Source: Sphingobacterium spiritivorum
GTDB taxonomy: Bacteria; Bacteroidota; Bacteroidia; Sphingobacteriales; Sphingobacteriaceae
Reading direction: 5' to 3'
Assembly: GCF_016725325.1 (NCBI RefSeq)
Contig: NZ_CP068083.1
Coordinates: forward strand, 2,170,001-2,234,000
DNA length: 64,000 nucleotides
The notes beneath the pieces are model-generated. The model was not told where the DNA came from, made no database searches, and was given only the letters and a program-made list of their open reading frames with translations. The translations under genes were made by a program, and so were the position numbers. Below are positions 24,717 to 32,641 of this stretch, piece after piece. How positions within the stretch are numbered: the first letter of the stretch is position 1; each line of letters opens with the position of its first letter.

Positions 24717-25397
24717 ATGAAAGAAATTATTGACCTGCTTTTTAACCCGCTGTCCAATGCAATCATGACTGCATTGACAGGTATATCTCTGATCTACTGG
24801 CTTTTTACCATGCTGATGGGCGACGGGTTTGATTTTGGAGATACCCATGTCAATATGGATGTGGCGGCAGATGTGCCGGATACTGATACTGCGGATGACG
24901 GAAATGTGGACACTGATGCAGAGCCCTCATTTTTTACTAAAATGATGGATTATATCAACATCGGAAAAGTCCCCGTAATGGTAATCGTCACGCTTTTTAA
25001 GTTTATCGGCTGGATCATAACACTCGTTTCATCCCTTGTTTTTCATCTTGCTGAATATGGAACTAAATCCGTTTTGATTCTGATTCCCGTATTTGTTCTG
25101 ACCTATTTTATCCTTCACTGGGTATCAAAGCCTCTGGTAAGAGTATACGCCAATGTCGGATACAATGGTGAGGAGGCACTTGATCTGATGGGAAGAGTAG
25201 GAAAGATGAAATCGTCCATAGAGGGAGAGCATATCGGGTCTGCAGAATTTGTGATTCAGCAGGACGTCATCCGGCTGAATGTGAGGAGCAATGACAGACA
25301 AAAGATCAGCTACGGAGATCAGGTCATTATTGTAGATGAGTCGGCAGACAAGAAATATTATTACGTAACAAAAGATATTAATTTAGATAACATTTAA
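24717..25397 (+). CDS. YqiJ-like membrane protein with C-terminal OB fold (NfeD-related)
   Basis: A 226-residue inner-membrane protein. Hydrophobic segments lie at about 12-33, 83-105 and 113-135. Between the first and second is an acidic stretch rich in Asp (about 37-68). The C-terminal 80 residues (LMGRVGKMKSSIEGE and RQKISYGDQVIIVDE) look like the OB-fold domain of YqiJ/NfeD proteins. These partner with flotillins, and the flotillin gene follows 21 bases later, matching the yqiJ-yqiK pair of E. coli. Confidence 0.82.
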   Translation: MKEIIDLLFNPLSNAIMTALTGISLIYWLFTMLMGDGFDFGDTHVNMDVAADVPDTDTADDGNVDTDAEPSFFTKMMDYINIGKVPVMVIVTLFKFIGWIITLVSSLVFHLAEYGTKSVLILIPVFVLTYFILHWVSKPLVRVYANVGYNGEEALDLMGRVGKMKSSIEGEHIGSAEFVIQQDVIRLNVRSNDRQKISYGDQVIIVDESADKKYYYVTKDINLDNI

Positions 25398-25418
25398 TCA
25401 CTAAAACCAAATTAACCA

Positions 25419-27539
25419 ATGACTAGTAATACACTTTTATTTATAGACGGATTGACTATGGTGGTCCTCCTGGGTATCGGTATAGTCTTCTTCCTGATCT
25501 TTGCTTTTTTCATTATTCTGAGTATGTTCTACAAAAAGATTCCGCAGGGGAAGGCTATTGTCAGAACAGGTATCGGAGGGACCAAAGTTGCTTTCAATAA
25601 GGGAATGTATGTCATCCCGGTATTTCATAAAATGGAAATCATGGATATCTCTGTCAAGAAGATTGAGATTAGCCGTATGCAGCAGGAAGGACTAATTTGT
25701 AAGGATAATATTCGCGCAGATATAAAAGTTGCCTTTTTTGTGCGGGTCAATAAGTCCGTTGACGATGTGATCAATGTTGCGCAAAACCTGGGTTGTGACC
25801 GCGCCAGTGATCCGGAGACCTTAAAAAGTATTTTCGAATCGAAGTTTTCTGAAGCATTGAAGACTGTCGGGAAGAAGTTTGACTTTATCGAACTTTATGA
25901 AGCACGTCGCGAATTTAGAGATGAAATCCTTAATATCATTGGTACAGATCTGAATGGTTATATTCTGGATGACTGTGCGATTGATTATCTCGAACAGACG
26001 GAGCTCAAATTTATGAGTCCTGAAAATATACTGGATTCGGAAGGTATCAAGAAGATCACTGAATTGACAGCAAAACAGAATATGAATGCCAATCTGATCC
26101 GTCGTGAAGAAGAAAAAGTGATCAAAAAGCAGAATGTGGAAGCACGTGAGGCAATATTGGAACTTGATCGTCAACTGGCAGAAAAAGAAGAACGTCAGAA
26201 GAGAGAAATTGATAATATCCGTGCAAGGGAAGAAGCCGAGATCGCTAAAGTGCGTGAAGAAGAACGCTTAAAATCCGAAACTGTCCGTATTTCCACAGAA
26301 GAATCCTTAGCAGTACAGGAAGAAAATAAACTGCGTCAGATTATTATTGCGGAAAAGAATAAACTTCGTACAGACGCTGTAGAAACAGAACGTGTAGAGA
26401 AAGACCGTGCACTCGAGGAGACAGAGCGCCTGCGTATTGTGACATTGGCTCAGATCGATAAGGAACGCTCAATCGAGACGGAGAAAAAAGGAATACAAAA
26501 TGTCATTAAAGAACGCGTACAACTGGAGAAGGGGGTAATAGAAGAACAACAAGGTGTCAAAGATCTGGAAGTATTCCGTGAAGTAGAGCGCAAGAAACAG
26601 GCTGGTGTTATTCTGGCATCGCAAGAAGCAGAAGAAAAATTAATTGCTACTGTAAAAGCTGCTGAAGCTGCTAAAATAGCGGCAGAACAGGAAGCAGAGA
26701 AAAAAGTAATCGATGCGGAAGCGGCACGTAAAATTGCAGAGAAAAAAGCACAGGAATTGCTGATTGAAGCTGAAGCTAAAAAAGAAGCATCCTCAAAAGA
26801 AGCTGAAGCAAGAAAAATCATTGCGGAGGCGCAGGCAAAAGAAGAAGCAGCTATTGGTCTTTCGGAGGCAGAAGTAATGATTGCTAAGGCTGAAGCAGAA
26901 GAACGTCAGGGGACAGCGGCTGCTATGGTTATTGAGAAGAAAGCAGAAGCAATGCGTAAAGAAGGATTAATGCAGGCGGAAGTCGTACGGGAGAAAGCAT
27001 TGGCAGAAGCATCCGGTATCGAAGAGAAAGCTGAAGCGATGAAGAAACTGGACGGTGTAGGTAAAGAGCATGAGGAGTTCAAATTGCAGTTACAGAAGGA
27101 AAAAGATGTAGAACTGGCACATATCCATATTCAGAAAGATATTGCTGACGCGCAGTCTGCAGTATTGTCTGAAGCACTCAAATCGGCGAAAATCGATATC
27201 GTGGGTGGTGAAACGATGTTCTTTGAAAATATTGTGCGTCAGGTATCCAACTCCAAAGGATTTGATCATCTGATTGATAATTCGAAGCATGCGTTGGACA
27301 TCAAGAATTCCCTGATAGGACCTGATGGCAACGGAGATCTGGCAGAAAAGATCAAAGGACTGGCTGATAAATATGGCATCTCATCCAATGATATCAAGAA
27401 TCTGACGGTCTCTGCGGTATTGATTAAGCTGCAACAGGCTGCAAAAGAATCAAATGATGATGAAAATGCCGGATTTATAAATTCATTGTTCGGCATGGCC
27501 AAAAACCTGGGTATATCAAATAAGAAACTGGGGCTTTAA
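25419..27539 (+). CDS. Flotillin-family scaffold protein (YqiK-like)
   Basis: A 706-residue membrane scaffold. One N-terminal membrane segment (about 10-35), then the SPFH/Band-7 domain (about 40-210; IPQGKAIVRTGIGG, VAFNKGMYVIPVF). Residues 220-560 are a very long Glu/Ala/Lys coiled coil with repeated EAEA/KAEA blocks, the flotillin domain that drives oligomerisation. The C-terminal 130 residues (FENIVRQVSNSKGFDHLIDN and two more helices) are globular. It should form membrane microdomains and recruit PspA or the ATPase. Longer than E. coli YqiK (553). Confidence 0.92.
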   Translation: MTSNTLLFIDGLTMVVLLGIGIVFFLIFAFFIILSMFYKKIPQGKAIVRTGIGGTKVAFNKGMYVIPVFHKMEIMDISVKKIEISRMQQEGLICKDNIRADIKVAFFVRVNKSVDDVINVAQNLGCDRASDPETLKSIFESKFSEALKTVGKKFDFIELYEARREFRDEILNIIGTDLNGYILDDCAIDYLEQTELKFMSPENILDSEGIKKITELTAKQNMNANLIRREEEKVIKKQNVEAREAILELDRQLAEKEERQKREIDNIRAREEAEIAKVREEERLKSETVRISTEESLAVQEENKLRQIIIAEKNKLRTDAVETERVEKDRALEETERLRIVTLAQIDKERSIETEKKGIQNVIKERVQLEKGVIEEQQGVKDLEVFREVERKKQAGVILASQEAEEKLIATVKAAEAAKIAAEQEAEKKVIDAEAARKIAEKKAQELLIEAEAKKEASSKEAEARKIIAEAQAKEEAAIGLSEAEVMIAKAEAEERQGTAAAMVIEKKAEAMRKEGLMQAEVVREKALAEASGIEEKAEAMKKLDGVGKEHEEFKLQLQKEKDVELAHIHIQKDIADAQSAVLSEALKSAKIDIVGGETMFFENIVRQVSNSKGFDHLIDNSKHALDIKNSLIGPDGNGDLAEKIKGLADKYGISSNDIKNLTVSAVLIKLQQAAKESNDDENAGFINSLFGMAKNLGISNKKLGL

Positions 27540-27551
27540 TAGCATAAACAC

Positions 27552-27600
27552 ATTGTATCCGGGGTGCATTCTTCTATAGAAGGGAGTGCCCGGATACAAT
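27552..27600 (+). other. Strong hairpin between flotillin and AAA+ genes
   Basis: ATTGTATCCGGG at 27552-27563 pairs with its exact complement at 27589-27600, with a further partial stem inside (CTTC/GAAG). There is no T run after it, so it is more likely an mRNA-stabilising or partial attenuating element than a full terminator. The AAA+ gene starts 125 bases later and may have its own promoter. Confidence 0.6.
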
Positions 27601-27724
27601 CTGTCAACTCATTTAGAAAGAGGTTATTAATGCTTTTTTATCTGATGAGAAGACTCTTTATCAAAGTGGTAGAGAAATAGAATTTAAAAAAAGTAAATAA
27701 TTCGAAGATTTCTACTTTAATCTT

Positions 27725-30700
27725 ATGGAAGAAAAACAAGATTTTCAACAACATACCAGTACATTGGATTCGGGAGCTTACGAAATCATAAGAAAGCGTC
27801 TTCTGGCTCAGCAGGAAGATCTTTCCGCACGATTGCGTGAATTGAATCAGGCAAGAAAGGAAGTTTTTAACTCCACCAGTTTTGTGCTGAAAGCTAATCA
27901 AAGAATCACGACAGAAAATAATTGTGTAGCACGTGGTATTATTGCTTTTGATAAGCTCTGTATTTTTGGTTATAATGTACACTTCGGACTGCGTACTGAA
28001 ATACAATTGAACGATGTTTTCAGTGTATACCTCTTCGAGAATAATCAGTTTGTAGCACAGTCCTTAGATCTTATTAATGATCCTGATTTTGTGGCAGATT
28101 ATCAGAATCTGTATAAATATTACCGCGATTCTATTTTTTCAAAATTCCGCCGTACAGAGAACTATTTGTATATGATATTTCAGACTAGTAAGAATGCGGA
28201 CGATCTGAAAGCTTTTAAATGGCTGATCAAAGATGGAAAGCTACATTACCAGGATGACAGAAGTATTCATGAAGTCAAAAAACCTGCTCAGCATGAATTT
28301 GAATGGATAAAGACATCGCTGGAAGACAGAAGATTAGGGAAATTCCCTCATATCTCCATTCTGGATAAAGTTTTTATAGAAGCCTTGCATGGAGATATTA
28401 CCTTCAAAATAGAGAATAATACAGATAGCGGCAAAGGAATTTACTCGGAAAAAGTAACAAATCTCGATCAGCAGCTGGATGATGCAGAATACTATTATGC
28501 TGACTTGGGCAACCTGATTGCTATCCGGATCAAACCCTATCAGGAAGAATTCAGAGCATTTATTTTCAACCTCAGAACCAAAGAAGTTGTCAATCTCAGG
28601 TCTCTTAATGAATCCGCTATTCTGTTGCCTGATAATCAGGGTGTAATCTTCTCAAACGGATACTATCTGCAGAATGGAACGAATAAGACATTTGATGCCC
28701 AGCTGGACGATGTACAGTTTCTGAGAAAGATTGCTTCTCCAAACGGAGAGGATTTTCTGTATGTCTTTGTTCAGGATAAGAGCAATACCTATATTCTGAT
28801 GTCCTACAATATTATACAGCAATCTGTAGAGACACCGATTATCTGTAACGGATTTACCATTTTCAAAGACGGGAGTCTGATCTATTTTCGTACAGAAGCA
28901 GAAGCTACACGTCATCATCAGGTGCAGATATGGGAAACCCCATACATGGCTGTACTAAAAGAAAATGAGTCCCGTAAAGATGATCCACTGTATAAGGTGG
29001 GAAATAAACAGATTGTACAGGCGATGGCGGAAGCTCAGGAAGTGGTACAACTGGTAAATAAGGAAGATTCATACGAAGGTCTTTACGAAGATATTCTGAA
29101 AAAGTCTAATGCATTGCTGGACTCTTATTTTTGGGTACACGACGATGCATTGATGGATATAGGTGCACCCCTGGCGCAGATCAGGGAAGTGGCAAATACC
29201 GCTATTGACGAATTTGTCAAAGTGCAGGCTCAACGCAAACATGCGGAAGAGGTCATGCAGACGACTTCCAAAAAACTGGAAGAACTGATCTTTAGTGTAA
29301 ACAGTACGGTATACGAATCGCTGGATCAACTCGTGCTACATCTCGCAAATGCGCGCAGACTGCAGGGAGAAATTATTGATCTCAAGAATGTAAGATATAT
29401 TGATTTGACTGCTGTTGATAAGTTGTCCGAACAATTGGGGACAATTATTGCCGACTTATCAGATAAGACTGTTGCTTTCTTATTGCGCGAAGAAGCCCTG
29501 GCTCCATACGAAGCAAAAGTCAGCGACCAGAGAGTAAAAGTCGATGCTATCACAAAAGTGTTTGATGCACAGGCAATCGAAGAAGCCAATGGCACGATAT
29601 CGGGAGATCTTGAATTACTGATTGATATTCTGAATAGTCTCAAGATAGAAGATGCTACGCAGACCACTAAAATCGTGGAGAAGATTTCCGTTATATTCTC
29701 TATGCTTAATGAGGTACGGGCACAGCTGACACGTAAACTCAATACACTTAAAAGTCAGGAAGCTGTTGCGGAATTCTCAGCACAACTGACCTTGCTGGAG
29801 CAGTCTGTCGTAAACTATCTGGAGCTGTCCACATCTGCCGAAAAGGCAGATAGCTACTATACCAAAATAGTCGTGCAGCTGGAAGAACTGGAAAGCAAGT
29901 TTTCAGGCTTTGATGATTTTGCACTTAAGATCGCAGATAAAAGAGACGAGATCATAAAGGCTTTCAATACGAAAAAAGAACAATTGGTCGAGCAGATCAA
30001 TAAGCGAACCTCCTCTCTGGAACAGATCGGCTTAAGGGTATTGAAAAATATTGAAAACAAATCAAAAACGCTAGCCTCCCGGGAGGATATTCTGAGCTTC
30101 TATGCTTCAGATCTGATGATCGATAAAGTCCGTCAGCTGGTTTCCGAACTGCATACTCTGCAGGATATTTCTAAAGCAGAAAATCTGGAAAATCAGCTTA
30201 AGAAGTCTCAGGAAGATGCATTACGTACACTTCGTGATAAGTCAGAGCTTTATGTCGACGGGGAAAACATCATTGCGTTAGGTAAACATAAGTTCACAGT
30301 AAACAATCAATCTCTCAGTCTTACGTTGCTACGCAGGCAGAATGAACTGTTTTACCATCTTACCGGTACAGGTTTTTATCAACCGGTTAAAAATATAGAG
30401 CTGGCTAACTATCAGGATGTGTGGGATCAGGAAGTGGTCTCTGAAAATGCAGTTGTCTATCGTGCTGAATATCTGGCTTATCAGGCATTTCTAGCTTCAG
30501 GACAGTCTGATTTTAAGGCGGAACAGTTTATTAATCAGTATGTTGAGCAAAAATATACGGAATCCTATATCAAAGGAGTACACAATGCGGATGCTCTCCA
30601 ATTGTATACCGTCATCAAACAGATGGATGAAAAGCTGGACCTGCTGCGATATGATGTACATGTACGATCTGTTGCCTGTATATTCTGGCATAGTTTAGCC

Positions 30701-32563
30701 GAAGATGAACTTCAGAAGTTGAAAGCATTAATCCATAGTGCAGGAACGGTGTTAAAGACATTTCCGCAGACAAACCGTTTTCAGTCGGTGATCGGTGACA
30801 TCCTTTTCAGATTAGAAAATTGGAAAGCTCCTGTTGCATTAGAACCCGAAGAGAAGCAAAAGGTAGCCGCTTATCTTTTTAGAACATTTGTCAGGTATGA
30901 TAAATTTGCAATGAGCGAATCCGCTCATCTCCTGCAGCAGGCATTTGTACGGTTTCTTGAAGAGAAAAAGCTGTTAAAATCATTTGAAGCAGATCTGGAC
31001 CATGCCCAATTCGGTCTTTTGGATCGTTTTTATCTTATCCTGAACTGGCTGCATTCTTTTGTTGATGAGCATGTCAAATTTGAGGTTGACCGAAAATATC
31101 TGGAAGAAGCAGCTACAATCCTGTTGTTTCCAAAGGATGCCTACGAATGGATTTATGCCAAAGATACCGCTATGATTGAAGGATTAAAGGGCAATCATCC
31201 GATTCTCGATCAGGGAGTCTATTCACTGGATTACCATCAGTTTATAGGGAAGCTGGAAAATTTTGCGACAGTTAGTGTTCCCCGCTTTGAAGCCTTTTCC
31301 AAATGGAAAGATGAGCTTGGTAAATCTTATGAAAAGCAACTCAAGATAAATGAATTTGAGCCGAAGGTGCTGACATCATTCGTAAGAAATAAACTGATCA
31401 ATGAGGTTTACTTTCCTTTGATCGGAAACAATCTTGCCAAGCAGCTTGGTGCTGCGGGAGACAATAAGCGTACTGCCCGTATGGGTATGTTGCTGCTTAT
31501 CTCTCCTCCGGGATACGGAAAGACAACATTGATGGAATACCTGGCTAAGATTCTGGGCTTACATTTTGTGAAGGTCAACGGACCGACTATCGGCCATTCT
31601 ATTACTTCGATAGATCCTGTTGAAGCCAAAACATCGGGTGAAAGGGAAGAACTGAAAAAGATTAACCTTTCGTTTGAAATGGCCGATAATGTAATGCTCT
31701 ATCTGGATGATATTCAGCACCTGAGTGCTGAATTTTTGCAGAAATTTATCTCTCTGGCGGATGGACAGCGTAAGATAGACGGTATTTTTGATGGAGAGAG
31801 TAAAACCTATGATCTGCGGGGTAAACGTTTCTGTATCGTTATGGCCGGAAATCCGTATACCGAAAGTGGTTCCAAATTTCAGATTCCGGATATGTTAGCA
31901 AACAGAGCAGATGTCTACAACCTGGGAGATGTAATAGGCGATACAGCGCATTTATTCAATCTGAGCCTTATTGAAAATGCCGCTATTGAAAATCCGTATC
32001 TGGAAAAAATAGCCGGTAAATCTTTTCAGGATTTTTATGCTTTGATCGGATATGTACAGCAAGGGAGCGAACAGCTTCCGGATCTGGAAGGCAATTATCT
32101 GAAGCAGGAGATTGATGATTTTATACATGTATTACGGCATATTCTTAAAATCAGAGATATCGTGATTCGTGTCAATCAGCAGTATATTCAGAGTGCAGCT
32201 ATGCAGGACAGTTACCGTACCGAACCTCCTTTCAAAATGCAGGGATCTTACCGTAATATGAGCAAGCTGGTCGCACCTGTATTACCCATGATGAATGATA
32301 AGGAGATTGATCAGTTGATTCTGGCGCATTATGAAAGTGAATCACAGACACTTACTGCGGATACAGAATCAAATCTTCTGAAACTGAAAGAAGTGGCCGG
32401 ATTGATCACGGATAAAGAACAGCAGCGACTGGATGAGATCCGTGAAATTTTCAGAAAAAATAATAAACATGGCGGTATGGCTAAAGATGATAAAGTCTTT
32501 GCGCAACTGCTGGAATTTAATGAAAATCTGGAAGGAATAATCCGGGCTATCAAAGGCAATTAA
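27725..32563 (+). CDS. Giant AAA+ ATPase (DUF3686-type, often labelled DNA repair ATPase)
   Basis: A 1,612-residue cytoplasmic protein. An N-terminal coiled coil (about 15-45) is followed by a beta-rich DUF3686-like part (about 50-420, WD/propeller-like repeats), a long helical and coiled-coil middle (about 440-880), and a single AAA+ module near 1,220-1,500. Walker A PPGYGKTT lies near 1261-1268, Walker B VMLYLDDIQ near 1325-1333 (Asp-Asp rather than Asp-Glu), sensor-1 Asn in MAGNPYTES, and a possible finger Arg in LANRADV. The name DNA repair ATPase is an old label without proof; its linkage to PspA and flotillin points to membrane remodelling, perhaps as a Vps4-like motor for PspA. That is inference. 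Confidence 0.88.
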   Translation: MEEKQDFQQHTSTLDSGAYEIIRKRLLAQQEDLSARLRELNQARKEVFNSTSFVLKANQRITTENNCVARGIIAFDKLCIFGYNVHFGLRTEIQLNDVFSVYLFENNQFVAQSLDLINDPDFVADYQNLYKYYRDSIFSKFRRTENYLYMIFQTSKNADDLKAFKWLIKDGKLHYQDDRSIHEVKKPAQHEFEWIKTSLEDRRLGKFPHISILDKVFIEALHGDITFKIENNTDSGKGIYSEKVTNLDQQLDDAEYYYADLGNLIAIRIKPYQEEFRAFIFNLRTKEVVNLRSLNESAILLPDNQGVIFSNGYYLQNGTNKTFDAQLDDVQFLRKIASPNGEDFLYVFVQDKSNTYILMSYNIIQQSVETPIICNGFTIFKDGSLIYFRTEAEATRHHQVQIWETPYMAVLKENESRKDDPLYKVGNKQIVQAMAEAQEVVQLVNKEDSYEGLYEDILKKSNALLDSYFWVHDDALMDIGAPLAQIREVANTAIDEFVKVQAQRKHAEEVMQTTSKKLEELIFSVNSTVYESLDQLVLHLANARRLQGEIIDLKNVRYIDLTAVDKLSEQLGTIIADLSDKTVAFLLREEALAPYEAKVSDQRVKVDAITKVFDAQAIEEANGTISGDLELLIDILNSLKIEDATQTTKIVEKISVIFSMLNEVRAQLTRKLNTLKSQEAVAEFSAQLTLLEQSVVNYLELSTSAEKADSYYTKIVVQLEELESKFSGFDDFALKIADKRDEIIKAFNTKKEQLVEQINKRTSSLEQIGLRVLKNIENKSKTLASREDILSFYASDLMIDKVRQLVSELHTLQDISKAENLENQLKKSQEDALRTLRDKSELYVDGENIIALGKHKFTVNNQSLSLTLLRRQNELFYHLTGTGFYQPVKNIELANYQDVWDQEVVSENAVVYRAEYLAYQAFLASGQSDFKAEQFINQYVEQKYTESYIKGVHNADALQLYTVIKQMDEKLDLLRYDVHVRSVACIFWHSLAEDELQKLKALIHSAGTVLKTFPQTNRFQSVIGDILFRLENWKAPVALEPEEKQKVAAYLFRTFVRYDKFAMSESAHLLQQAFVRFLEEKKLLKSFEADLDHAQFGLLDRFYLILNWLHSFVDEHVKFEVDRKYLEEAATILLFPKDAYEWIYAKDTAMIEGLKGNHPILDQGVYSLDYHQFIGKLENFATVSVPRFEAFSKWKDELGKSYEKQLKINEFEPKVLTSFVRNKLINEVYFPLIGNNLAKQLGAAGDNKRTARMGMLLLISPPGYGKTTLMEYLAKILGLHFVKVNGPTIGHSITSIDPVEAKTSGEREELKKINLSFEMADNVMLYLDDIQHLSAEFLQKFISLADGQRKIDGIFDGESKTYDLRGKRFCIVMAGNPYTESGSKFQIPDMLANRADVYNLGDVIGDTAHLFNLSLIENAAIENPYLEKIAGKSFQDFYALIGYVQQGSEQLPDLEGNYLKQEIDDFIHVLRHILKIRDIVIRVNQQYIQSAAMQDSYRTEPPFKMQGSYRNMSKLVAPVLPMMNDKEIDQLILAHYESESQTLTADTESNLLKLKEVAGLITDKEQQRLDEIREIFRKNNKHGGMAKDDKVFAQLLEFNENLEGIIRAIKGN

Positions 32564-32569
32564 GATAGC

Positions 32570-32606
32570 AAAGGGGATATTTTCAAGTTGAAAATATCCC
32601 CTTTAT
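32570..32606. terminator. Terminator after the AAA+ gene
   Basis: A 15-bp stem (AAAGGGGATATTTTC at 32570-32584 with its complement at 32590-32604) and a 5-base loop lies between the convergent ATPase and TonB-receptor genes; the T tail is short. Confidence 0.8.
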
Positions 32607-32641
32607 TACTCCTGATCATAGGGAGTTAACATCCGCAGTTT

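Noticed and set aside
24231-24848. A 205-codon minus-strand open frame across pspA and the following gap
   Set aside because: It is antisense to most of a clear PspA coding region, has low-complexity Ser/Leu composition and no recognisable domain; a shadow frame.
26600-27060. Glu/Ala/Lys repeat tract that could be mistaken for a DNA repeat
   Set aside because: The periodicity is that of the flotillin coiled coil at protein level; the DNA copies are diverged.
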